From NCBI GenBank assembly GCA_009859145.1, contig VRVR01000007.1, positions 248,001 to 312,000 of the forward strand: 64,000 bases of DNA, written 5' to 3'. Below are positions 10,209 to 20,209 of the stretch, piece after piece; positions within the stretch are counted from its first letter, which is position 1, and every line of letters starts with the position of its first letter. The notes under the pieces are model-generated. The model did no database searches. It saw only the letters and a list, made by a program, of their open reading frames with translations, and was not told where the DNA came from. Both the position numbers and the translations under genes were made by a program. Source of the stretch: Andalucia godoyi. Taxonomy: Eukaryota; Discoba; Jakobea; Jakobida; Andaluciidae.

Positions 10209-10626
10209 ATTGCAGAGGTTTTTGATTGCTGCATTCCATAGGTGTCTTGATGTTTATGTGTCCTTCTCCTAGTTTTTTCTGTTGTCTTGCGTCTGCAAAA
10301 CACACTGATTCTGGAGTGAATGTTTGTCGTTCTGTTATTCCACCCCCCTCTCTCTTCTTGAAAAATGTCGAAATTATATCTCGTGCTGCTTGTTCTGTTT
10401 CTTTTACTAGGTGGTTTTCTTTGTGAATGTCATATTGATTTCTCTTCGTGAACACGTCTTGCCCCCGTCTTGCAATGTATGGCCCATATATATCAGGAGA
10501 CGGAAGAGAGAAACCGCAAAGCGATCTTTCCTCTTCTTCTTTTTCTTTTGTTGTTGTTGAATGTAGCGAATGAAGAAGTGAAAGGTGTTGCAAGAGATCC
10601 CAGATCATCATTTTCATATTCGTGAC
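10209..10626. other. Convergent 3' intergenic region
   Basis: About 420 bp between two converging genes, pyrimidine-rich, presumably both 3'UTRs. No gene or RNA signature seen. Confidence 0.5.
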
Positions 10627-11772
10627 TTACGATGAAAGTCCATACATGCGAACTGCAAGTCCCGGGATGAATGTAATCATAAACACGATATACAGCATCG
10701 AACTGATCTTGTTCCAGACTGCTTTCCGCTTCTTGGTCATTGAATAATCTGGCTTCACATGCTTACACAGCTTGCGAAATTGCAGCTGGCGCTCGTCCAA
10801 AAATCCACTGAACTCTTGCTTGTCCACTTCGTCTCTTTCTTGATAAACGCTGGACGGTGACAAGATGTAGTCGTCGACAAGACCGTCAAGTCGTTCTGTG
10901 AACATCATTGTGGTTCTTCGCTGTCGAGCTTGCGAACGAGTTTGCACCCCGGAAGGCATGTCAAGATCCGGTGAAGTGTACTTGAAATCACAGGAAAAAC
11001 AGAAAGCGAGCACTATGAGTATGCGAACATAACGAAATCACGATGTGCATAACAATGGAGGAAGAAGAAAAATTACGTACATCCGTGGTGATCAAATCAC
11101 GAAGCGGAACCGCTGTGATTTCAGATTGGTGGATATGTCTGAGAATGTACCGGAACAGAAAACGGTTCAGTCGGCGCTGGTCAAACAAGAGCTGGGCTTC
11201 ACGAGACATGAAGTCCCAGGTATCATCAATTGTGGACTTGTACATTCTCATGTCCTTATTATGCAAGTATCGTATTAAAGGATACGACGTAAGACGAAAC
11301 GCTGCCCAGAAACCCAAAAAACAAAAACAAAAGACATCCCCAATCGGAGCGATGCATTAGCCCACAAAGCCCGTAGAGAAACGAGAAAAAACACGACTCC
11401 CAAAAAAAAAAAAAAAAACGATGGGCAGCAAGAGAAAGGGAGCAAGAGAAGCAGCAACATACCAAGTTTGATGAATTTGACAATTATAAGAAACGTAATG
11501 TAGAGAACGATGACATCGTGGATCAGAAGAGTGTACGAGTCTCCATGGTCCCTGGGTTTCTCTCCGACAGCCAGAACCTGTGAAGACTCTCTAAAGTTTC
11601 GAAGCGATTGAAGAGGGACTTGGTGCATGTGAGAAGCAAGCGAGTACGCAATCTTGTCCGCAATCTCCAGACAGGTTCTTCCAAACACGCCAAAGGACAA
11701 TTCGGCAATCGGAGCAGCATATTCAAAAACTGGAATCAGAAAGGTCGTGTTTGTGGGTCCATAACCGATCAT
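10627..11772 (-). CDS. Unrecognised membrane protein, three exons
   Basis: A multi-exon gene that I reconstruct as exons 11772-11463, 11301-11081 and 10980-10627. The introns (11462-11302 and 11080-10981) begin GTATGT and GTACGT and end in CAG and AAG, and phases agree across both junctions. The product is about 294 residues. Exon 1 ends in a hydrophobic segment (DVIVLYITFLIIVKFIKL), and the C-terminus has another (MLYIVFMITFIPGLAVRMYG). Between them is a charged, helical region (DFMSREAQLLFDQRRLNRFL). I do not recognise a family. It has at least two membrane segments and most of the protein between them is probably cytosolic. Exon boundaries rest on splice consensus and frame only. Confidence 0.6.
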
Positions 11773-12138
11773 CGTGTTTATCTTTGTTTTGGTGTCTTTG
11801 GTCCTACAATTAGTATTCTCCAGCAGACGGACGCAGAAACGAAAAAAAAGTTAAAAATTAAAAATTAAAAAATAGCACCAATCATAAAATACATTTATGG
11901 AATGAACAAACAGATAAAACGAAACGCGCTGTTCGCACGTTTTGTGCAAAAACGGACTCGGCGCCAAATAAGTACGACCGCGAAGAAGCTTACGTGGAAG
12001 GACGAAAGCCGTGTCAGATAGGCTGTTACCCAGACTGCAGCACATTTATCCTCGAGTTTCCGACACCCAAAAACAAATGTGGTCGTCGTACACGCGACGG
12101 CCGACGACATGGAGAACACACAGAGGCATATATTTTTA
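11773..12138. other. Intergenic, no gene seen
   Basis: About 366 bp between two minus-strand genes; AT-rich near 11845-11900. It presumably holds the promoter of the downstream gene and the 3'UTR of the upstream one. Confidence 0.5.
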
Positions 12139-15100
12139 TTATGGGACTGGAAACCGGAAGTGGCTTCGAGCGGTTCTTTGTGTAGAAAGCGGAGTAACAT
12201 CACCGGTGCTGTCCGCATACCCAGACGGTTTCTTCCGCATCTGAGAACGCACAGTGTCCGGCAAGCTTGCGCGAACCTGCTCCCGGATCTCCAAAAGAGT
12301 GTCATGATTCTTGTCAAAGTCTGGTACACCTCCCGAAAACACAAACTTGTTCATGCGCACTGCAAGTTGCTGCTTGTAAAACTCCTTCTTTTGACGTTCC
12401 GATCGGAGGCTCTTGAGCAGTTCGTCATCGGAATCATCCATATCGTTTTCTTGCGGTTGCGGATCTCTGTATGATCCCGAAGTGCTTCGCGTAGCATTTA
12501 GTTGCTCCAAATTGACACCAGAAAGTCTTCGACTGGTGAGATCTTGACCGCTGCGAGTTCCGGTACGTCCAGCTTTCAGAACAGCGTTTCGGTGACGAAT
12601 CTCGTCATCCTTCTTTTTCAGGCGAATCCGTGTGTACTCCTCAGCCTTTTTGCGAACCATTTGATTGTCGGATTTGAAACGTCCAAGCAGTCGATCATAC
12701 CGTTTCTTGTGAACTCGAAGATCCGCGGCCTCCGAAAGCCTCATTTCGTTCATAGCTACTTTGAAAGTCTTGTGATATTCATCAAATTGCTGCAAGGACG
12801 TCACGTGACTCTTGGATGAATTGTCCATATCCTTCATTCTACCGACGTAATCGGAGGAGATGTGCATTTTGAGAACACGATGAGCTGCGATTGGAGAACA
12901 ACTTCTCCGATCATGCTTCCGCGGGAGATCACTTAATTTTGGCAAACTACCTGCTGATGCGGCTGCTGCGGATGCGTCGTAGTCCAGGGCAGAAGCATCA
13001 AAACCATCCGAAAGAATTCTGCGAATCACCGAGAAATCCCGGAAAATCTCATCAAGAGCCTCCATTTTCTGCAGACAGATTTGTGCTGCACGCCGTCTTG
13101 CAGGATCCGCGATAGGGGTCTTTTCTGGGACACCAGTGATAAACAGTGACTCACCATTCAGCATCACATCTTCTGCTTCTTCTTCTTCTTCATGATCATG
13201 AAGTCGCGGGAGGGATTTCTTTTCCATGAACCCGAGGCTAGACTTTGACCGCACGCCAGCACGGTGCTCTCTCATTTCTCGTACTCGAATCTCCTTCAAG
13301 AAGAAGGACACCAACGGCGTATTTCGGTCAATGTCAACATCCTTGCGGGTACGCTCCATCACGACACATCTCAGCCGCGGCATGTCGTCGTAGTTGGTGT
13401 GCAAGAACCGTCGAAACTTGTCTTTGACCTTTTCAATCGTATCTTCCTCGTCAAGCAGCAGTTTCTTTCTTCGGCGGTTTTGAGAAGTGTTTTCTTCATC
13501 GACAAGAAATAGCAATGGTCGCTTGGGGTCTTCGTGGAGGACCGGCGACACTCGAGTGTACCGATTCTTGTCGTCTTGAACATATCCCAGAAAGAACAGA
13601 TTCTCCTCCGATTTTGTTCGGAAAACTCTCTTCTTGATTACGGGAGAATCGGGGTTGTCACTTCGCAGCAAAGAAAGTTCATCCGATCGCGATTCATCCG
13701 TTCGATCGAACGGTGAAAGGCCTGCAGAAACGTAATCCCAGTCAGCTTCTTCCTTTTCACTCTTCAACACCGACACTCGATCAAAGTCAGAAAACCGCAG
13801 AATGTCGCCAACAAATTCGTACGGATTTGGAAGCTCTTCCGGATACGGCCGGATGATCTGGTGGACAACGTCGCGGAAAACGCACTTGGATTGCGATTGC
13901 GCGAGTGTCCGCAACACATGTTCCGGCATCATCTGCTCGTGGAATAAATGAAAGCGAATTCTGTACAAGGCACTGATCGGCATCGATTCTCCCAGAATCA
14001 AAAGAACACATATTTTGAACACTGCAAACTCGAATATCTCTGGAAAAACATGGTGCGAGTGAGGGAATGTGGCATGAAACATTCTCACAATCACGAAGCC
14101 GAGAACAAACGGCACATACTCGCAGAACAATTGTTTTTTCTTTTCTGCGATGCTTCCGTAAACATCCATGTACTTGTACGAAAAACGATACAGAAGCTCG
14201 TGCTGGTGCATAAACGTGTTTTCTACAAAAAATCGACACTGGAAGAACCAAAACAGATCTTCCACACCGGATATGCCCGTGTCTGAGCCAAAGAATTTTG
14301 ACAATTCAGAGGCATCCATGCCATGTTTTTGCAAAAACAAAAGAATATTTTCTGGAAGCAGCAATTGAACAAAGATTAGCGAAATGCACTGAGAGCTCTC
14401 CTAAGACGCAGCAGAATACATAGATCGACCATAAAGAGATGCACAACATACGACAAAATTCTCCAGTCTTGAGCGGAATAGGACTCTCGTCCAGCAGAAA
14501 ACCGTCCTCTGAGAATATCCGCAGCGTCTGCCACACACATACACACATATATATCACCAAAAGCAACCAAATCGTCAGAACAGCCAAAACCAAACCAAGG
14601 GAAGAATGACAGCCGAAAAAAAGCAAACTGGAATACATACGTGCACTTCTGCCAACCGCTTCGAACGCGCATTTCGGGCATCACGGAGATGCTCATACAT
14701 TGCACCAAATTCGTTCTTGAATTCACCCAGCTCGGAAGACATCGAAGGTCGAGTCTGAAACGTCAGTCCCGCAGAAGGCCGACCTTCCACAGACGAACTG
14801 CGGCCCTTTGCACCAGCGACGACCGCCACCGACGTTTTCCTCGCGCCCGCATTGAATACCAGCCGTTTCTCGCCATTTAAAATTGATGTCATGGACTGCC
14901 GCTCGCCCTTACGAGGATGTGCATCCTCCGTGCGATGGTCCCCCTCCACACGCTTGGCGTTTCCAAGCCGCGATCTGGCGGGAATCCTTCCCTTGGAGGA
15001 AGGCTGATGATGATGCGCAGGATCATACACACTTAACTCGATACTAGGCCGACTGCTCCGCCCAGGTGTCTTGGAAAAATCGGAAAACGTATCGGTTATG

Positions 15101-15675
15101 GACTGAGAATCGTTCACGAGCAGGCTCTTTCGCTTTTTTCGGATATCGTCATCGTCATCCTCATCCTCATCCTCATCAACGTACCCATCATCGCACTGAC
15201 CTCCATCGCTATTCCCGTCGCTGAATTTTCTTGTTGCTGAAGGTGCATTGATTGCGGACTTCCGCGCAGATGAGCCTGCAGAAAGCTCGTCATCATCCAG
15301 AAACAGTTCATTGCGCTTCCGTAAGTATTCTTGATGCAGTTCGGCCATCTCAAGCACATCCCGGCACAAAAGTGCAAATTCTTGAGCTAATTTCTGAACT
15401 TCAACCTTTACTCCGGTGCAAAGAGAAGAGGATGGGACATCGGTTCCTCTGGGCAAATACTTTGCGTACGATTGTGCAGGAATGAGGACCGCGGGGACAT
15501 TGCAGTGGCCCAGAAGAACACACAGCGAGTTCACGTAGCTTACATACGAGTCCCTTCGTTCTCGATTGGACAATACCAACGACGATTTGCGCTCCAGAGA
15601 ATCTTCCAAGGCCGGTGGAAGATCAAAATCGACCTTGTGTGTCAGATCCGCTCGTGTCAGATCGCGAATCGACAT
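12139..15675 (-). CDS. Large unrecognised protein, 1107 residues, three exons
   Basis: Reconstructed as exons 15675-14641, 14527-14452 and 14351-12139. Both introns start GTATGT and end CAG and preserve the frame. Exon 1 encodes a helical N-terminus (VDFDLPPALEDSLERK), a second helical block (KVEVQKLAQEFALLCRDVL), an acidic tract (DEDEDEDDDDD) and a basic, serine-rich linker. The region around the start of exon 3 (LFLQKHGMDASELSKFFG, then NTFMHQHELLYRFSYKYMD) weakly recalls the RasGEF N-terminal module, but I see no RasGEF catalytic domain. The rest is charged, disordered or coiled-coil (KKRYDRLLGRFKSDNQMVRK). The function is unknown. The 76-nt middle exon is supported by splice sites and phase only. 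An alternative ATG lies at 15696. Confidence 0.6.
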
Positions 15676-15771
15676 GAGAACAACGAACAAAAACAAACGT
15701 TGTGCACGCGAGCACCACGTCAGTTAATTGATATGAGCGTAGTCAAAAAAATAAGATCGAGTCACAGTAAA

Positions 15772-16098
15772 TCATCTGTTGCTGGTGGTGAATTGGCAAA
15801 ATAAAAAGAAGGGAATGACACCCACACTCGCAACCCAGCGTTCTGCCGACTGTCGTTGCTGTTTTTGAATCCCGGGAAAGCCGGGAGACAGGCAGACGAC
15901 CTGCCAGTTTAGCAACGGCTGACAGCTTTGTACGTCAACGCCGAACATCAAACAATACGATTTTCTTACCGTAGTCCAGCCCAAAATTTCTTCATTTTGA
16001 GCTGACCGAAGTCGATTTCGCATGGCTGCGCATTTCTGTTCTATCTCTCTGTTCCTACTCGTTACCAAGATGCGATTTCGAATATATGCATCGTCCAC
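15772..16098 (-). CDS. Possible small hypothetical protein
   Basis: A 108-codon frame starting at ATG 16098 with DAYIRNRILVTSRNREIEQK and KCAAMRNRLRSAQNEEIL, which reads as a helical peptide. A potential donor GTAAGA follows WTT near 15970, so only about the first 43 residues may be exon. It could be a 5' exon of the large minus-strand gene at 12139-15675, but I found no convincing joining acceptor. Weak call. The remainder of 15676-16546 shows no other gene. Confidence 0.25.
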   Translation of the reverse strand: MDDAYIRNRILVTSRNREIEQKCAAMRNRLRSAQNEEILGWTTVRKSYCLMFGVDVQSCQPLLNWQVVCLSPGFPGIQKQQRQSAERWVASVGVIPFFLFCQFTTSNR

Positions 16099-16546
16099 AA
16101 CAATATCTCTTTGTATCTCAAAAATCGTCGCTTTTGGCCGCCTCCCTGCAGAGTTGTGTTTTTTGATTAATTAGGTCATAAAAGCATCATTCAGTTCTGT
16201 TTTTCTCTGTGCTGTTCATGTATTTGGTGCATCGGCATGCGCCAGCATCGACGGACTGCTCTCAGAAGCAAGATCGTGCATTGGATACACGCTTGGCAGG
16301 CATCCTGCTGATTCTGCACAAGTCTTCCGTTTTGCGCAGCCGTTGCGCTCAGAGCACAGAAACGAGCTCGCTGATGTCCAGCAGCACTAATTCCGCTCCC
16401 GCTCTACCCATATCGAGAAACTGTGCAGCCAGAAACACTTGTGCAATGAAACCGTCATCTCCACATCCAGAGAATCGTCCTGCGGACCCGTTCCTACTGT
16501 GGTGTTTTGCACTTGCCGTTTTCTTTTTACTTCTGTTCCTGTCCTG

Positions 16547-17239
16547 ATGTGTTTTCAGAGATTGCGTAAACAGAATTTGGATATCTACGACGTGTTTGCT
16601 GCAACCCTCAACAAATCGCCACAACATCCTGCTGCCGATACGACAATCGACTTGAGCCGTCAATCGCCGGTGCTTTCGGAATCGCCCATCGACCTGACCA
16701 TCGACACATCTCCTCGGGACTTGGGATCCCCGGAGCAATCGCAATTTGCACCGCCTGCGCCCACCGTCGTCTCTGTCATCACATTCGAAGAGGGAGCGCC
16801 AGTGTATTTCGATGTTCCAGGGGCAAGCAAACTGGCTCCCGTGAGACAGCCTGGAGTTGTCGCAGAGCGGATGCGCAACCGAAGAACAGGAAAGCCAATG
16901 GATTCGTACAAGGTCCTCTTTGAAGGAAAGCTGGTCGAGCCTGCGATGAAGTCTTCTGCTCTCGTGGCACTTGCTCCCAAAGGAACAAACCAAGATGCGC
17001 AACTTCGAGCCATGTTCCAAAAATACCAAAGCCAAGAGACAGTGGAAACGATATCTGTCTCCGAAGCTGGGATGAAGCATTCAACGGGTGTCGAGCCGAT
17101 ATTGTCAAACGATGGACCGCGTTTCTGTAACTGTAGGAGAGCGAAAAAGAAATGCTCCAACTCACACTGTCCATGCATCAAGAACAACCGTCGGTGCACC
17201 GCGCTGTGCCACGAAGGCGACTCGTGCGCGAATGGGTGA
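16547..17239 (+). CDS. CXC-motif (tesmin/TSO1-type) cysteine-rich protein
   Basis: A 230-residue protein. The first 130 residues are Ser/Pro-rich. The central part contains VVAERMRNRRTGKPMDSYKV. The C-terminal 40 residues form a cysteine cluster CNCRRAKKKCSNSHCPC followed by RRCTALCHEGDSCANG. This resembles one half of the CXC/CRC zinc-binding domain of tesmin, TSO1 and LIN54, which binds DNA (CHR elements). Those proteins normally carry two copies, so a single terminal copy is unusual. I chose the ATG at 16547 (MCFQRLRKQ). An upstream frame with its own ATG at 16374 might be spliced on, but the only donor that keeps phase (16518) is poor. A DNA-binding role is inferred. Confidence 0.6.
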   Translation: MCFQRLRKQNLDIYDVFAATLNKSPQHPAADTTIDLSRQSPVLSESPIDLTIDTSPRDLGSPEQSQFAPPAPTVVSVITFEEGAPVYFDVPGASKLAPVRQPGVVAERMRNRRTGKPMDSYKVLFEGKLVEPAMKSSALVALAPKGTNQDAQLRAMFQKYQSQETVETISVSEAGMKHSTGVEPILSNDGPRFCNCRRAKKKCSNSHCPCIKNNRRCTALCHEGDSCANG

Positions 17240-18250
17240 CCGAAGGTGGCCATCATGAGAATGATAAGTGCTGCACATATCCTCCTTGCTCAACGACTGC
17301 GCACACGCTGCATCTCGCCCTTCCCTCGACAATCCGACATGCTGGGACTTCTGCGACAGCGCAAGGAGCAAAAAGCTACTTGTCATTGAGAACCTACACC
17401 GATAAAAAGGAGGGAGAGCAGGCACAAAGCTTCCAACATAATCAAAGCACGAGTTGGCATAGGCAGGAATCAGGCGAACACGAGTTCGCATGAAATCGAC
17501 TTGGGCCGTAACATTCATTCTTCGTTCTTCACTTTTTATTCTTTCAATTATTTTCTGTTTGTTTGTCTTTTATTAATCGAACTCTCAAACAGACAAAACA
17601 TCTCATGGCTCCAAAGAGGGATCTTCCCGACAAACTCAAACCGGCCATGCCCGAAGATGCTGAGAACCAAGCAACCCGCTGATCCCCTCTCGCCGGAGGC
17701 GGAGAGCAAGAAGAAGTGATGACCCTTTGATGCAGAGCACTCTGCATTGAAGAGTTGGTGCTCGCCCCCAGATTTAAAAACAAAAAGACATGTGGCTTAC
17801 ATCTATCTTCGATGGCAACTTAGCCGATGATCAATAATGATTTTGGCGAGCGGATGGTCGGTTGAAGCAGAACGAAAATTTACAATAACATGTGACAAAA
17901 TATGCAAAATCTCAAGCACATCTTCATTTTTGCAGCTGCTATGGCCACACTCCCTGTCAATAGCAACGAAAATCACAGCAAGCGCGATGCCACAGGAAAA
18001 AAGCAAGGGGCAGCCTATCTTGCACGGTACACTGGGAGATAGCTCTGCGTCATCTGTCAAAAGCAAGCAACCGAAAGAATAAATAATAATAATAATCATT
18101 AAAAAAGGAAAGAGAGAGAGAGAGAGAGAGACGCCATTCGGCGCCAATGATATTCTTTCGTTTTGAATAAAATTCAGAGAAGAGGAAATGAAACGAACAG
18201 GATTCTTTCTCTCTCTTCCCCCCACCCTCCTGAAGAATGCTGGTAGGATG
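17240..18250. other. Intergenic with unassigned short ORFs
   Basis: About 1 kb between convergent genes. A plus-strand mini-ORF starts at 17605 (MAPKRDLPDKLKPAMPEDAE, 25 codons). An 81-codon plus frame lies at 17837-18082 (KISSTSSFLQLLWPHSLSI). Neither is recognisable. A GA repeat occupies about 18112-18132 next to the 3' end of the ORC4 gene. A small gene here cannot be excluded. Confidence 0.35.
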
Positions 18251-19831
18251 CTATCGTCCCCAGGTAGTAAGCGCCGTGTGACAATTGGGATACTTGGAGA
18301 TCCACAACTTGATTTCTTCCGAAGGATTGCCGACCATCGTGAGTCGTTCCGCGAGCCTCGCAATACTTTCATCTTCAGACAAGTCACAGAACCCGAGATA
18401 GAAGCACCGCAGGAGCGCCTGCTTCAGCAACTTCGACGAAATCATTCCAGCACCAAACCGCTCGCGGACGAGTGATTCAATTTGAGAGACCGGGGCCGCG
18501 TACTCCTCCTGCAGCGACAGCGCAAATAAAACACCAATTTCCAATTGTGTGAGCGTGGAAACGGCCGCTTCACTCAGAGAATTCATCGACTCAAAAGCGG
18601 CAAAACAGCTGTCAAACTCCGGAAAGTTCGCGACAATCGTGTCCAGAAACCGGCACACATGATGCATATTCATCCCTTTCGTAACAATCAAGTCCAGGAT
18701 GCGAATGAACTCCGGTCTCTTAAACAAATGATCAACCTGTAATTGAAAGCGATTGACGATAGACGACAGAACACGTTTCTCCTTGATCAACACGTCTCGT
18801 TCCGCTGGAGACAGCGACAACACAAGTTTGCAGACCGACGTCAGTTCTTCCGCGTTCCTGAATAACCGGATTCCAAAGTGCCGAAACACGAATCGAGACC
18901 GCGCACGTTTCTCCAGCAATGCATCTGCGTCTGTGCGGTTTGAAAGAGTGATCACAGTAATTGTCTGCGGAGACGACGACAGATGCAAAAAATCAAAGAT
19001 GGTGTACAGCGATCGCGGACACGTTTCTGCAAATGTGTCCAGAGGTGAAATGATTAAAATCACTCTTCCACTTTTCTCGGTCTGCCTCCGCTGGAGCTCA
19101 ATTCGCAACATGTCGCACAGCACGTCCAATGAAGCATACATCAAATCTTCATACTTGTATCCCAACTTCTTGAGTAAGAATGTGACCAGCCTCTTGTCTT
19201 CAGCAAACAACTTTCCACACAAATGAATAACCATATCATACTGCACGTTCGCCAGCACGCTCTTCAGCAATAAATGCTTTCCACATCCAGACGGTCCGGT
19301 GAGCATGTACGCAGCATGTTCGCAGTTCACCAATGAATCCCGCAACTCGCTCAGAGCTGTATCAAGCACCGGCCCCAGCTTCGCCGGCACATAGTCTGAC
19401 GAAGAAAGGTGCCTCCTTAAGACTTCTCGAAAGTGTGGGATCGCCGAAGAAGACGAATCATCGATCGACGCTGTAGCTGCATGCAAAGGATCGGCACCCT
19501 TTGTTCGTTTTTGCGATGGAGACGCAACTCCTTCGATCGCAGGCCGTTTCTTGTCTGTCGAACTTGCACCATTTTGACAGTAATCTTCAGCAATCGAGGA
19601 AACATTCTTTTTGAGCACATCCGATTCCGCGGATGCAAAATCAGAGTATGAAGATCTAAGCTTTGCAAAGAAGGACTGGAACCAAGCATCGCTGAACACG
19701 CTCTCCGATAACAAACCATGCTTGCGAATCTTGGCATACAACGACTTGGAAGGGTTCAAAGACGGTGCGTCAGCAGACAGCAAGCGAACCGCTTCAAAAA
19801 TCGCCTTTGGTTCAAACGTCGTACCCGACAT
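18251..19831 (-). CDS. ORC4: Origin recognition complex subunit 4
   Basis: A 526-residue AAA+ protein. Residues up to about 110 are a variable N-terminal part. The ATPase core carries Walker A GPSGCGKH (about residue 180), a Walker B region VILIISPLDTF and the subunit-typical LEKRARSRFVFRHFGIRLF, matching the sensor/arginine region of ORC4. The C-terminal winged-helix part follows (TQLEIGVLFALSLQEEY). ORC4 binds ATP and supplies the arginine finger to ORC1 in the nuclear complex that marks replication origins. Walker B here reads SPLD rather than the usual DE pair, as expected for non-hydrolysing ORC subunits. The frame opens at a GTG further upstream; the first ATG is 19831 (MSGTTFEPK). Confidence 0.85.
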   Translation of the reverse strand: MSGTTFEPKAIFEAVRLLSADAPSLNPSKSLYAKIRKHGLLSESVFSDAWFQSFFAKLRSSYSDFASAESDVLKKNVSSIAEDYCQNGASSTDKKRPAIEGVASPSQKRTKGADPLHAATASIDDSSSSAIPHFREVLRRHLSSSDYVPAKLGPVLDTALSELRDSLVNCEHAAYMLTGPSGCGKHLLLKSVLANVQYDMVIHLCGKLFAEDKRLVTFLLKKLGYKYEDLMYASLDVLCDMLRIELQRRQTEKSGRVILIISPLDTFAETCPRSLYTIFDFLHLSSSPQTITVITLSNRTDADALLEKRARSRFVFRHFGIRLFRNAEELTSVCKLVLSLSPAERDVLIKEKRVLSSIVNRFQLQVDHLFKRPEFIRILDLIVTKGMNMHHVCRFLDTIVANFPEFDSCFAAFESMNSLSEAAVSTLTQLEIGVLFALSLQEEYAAPVSQIESLVRERFGAGMISSKLLKQALLRCFYLGFCDLSEDESIARLAERLTMVGNPSEEIKLWISKYPNCHTALTTWGR

Positions 19832-20019
19832 TCTAGAATTAACAACCACACCCGAGCAGCACAGTACTCGTTATGCTGTCGTCGTCTGTTTGGCTACCAG
19901 TCCCACTCAGCATTCTCATAAACGAGCAACAAAAGCCTTTCTCTCTTTTGGTGTCTCTCCTCTTCTTTTGCACTACAGCTGGAAAAGAGTCGGTTTTGAA
20001 TTGTAAGGCTTGATACTTA

Positions 20020-20044
20020 TCGTAAAGGCAGGTATTCTTGCCGG
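20020..20044 (+). repeat. Left terminal inverted repeat of pogo-like element
   Basis: 25 bp beginning TCGTAAAGGCAGG and ending CTTGCCGG. The reverse complement is at 22556-22580. It is preceded by the TA duplication. Confidence 0.93.
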
Positions 20045-20209
20045 CTGGAGGTATTCTTGCCGATTTTCTTCCAACGTTTCGCTTTTATTTTTCTTACCTA
20101 TTTTTGCTTGTTTTTCTTTTTTTCAAAATATTAACGAGATAAATGGATTCAGTTTCGAGCGGAGAACAATAATTACATCTCAAATGGCTTTCCTGGCGAA
20201 TGGAAATCG

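Noticed and set aside
17803-18387. A 194-codon minus-strand frame after the ORC4 gene
   Set aside because: Partly opposite the GA repeat and overlapping the ORC4 3' end in another frame; no recognisable domain.
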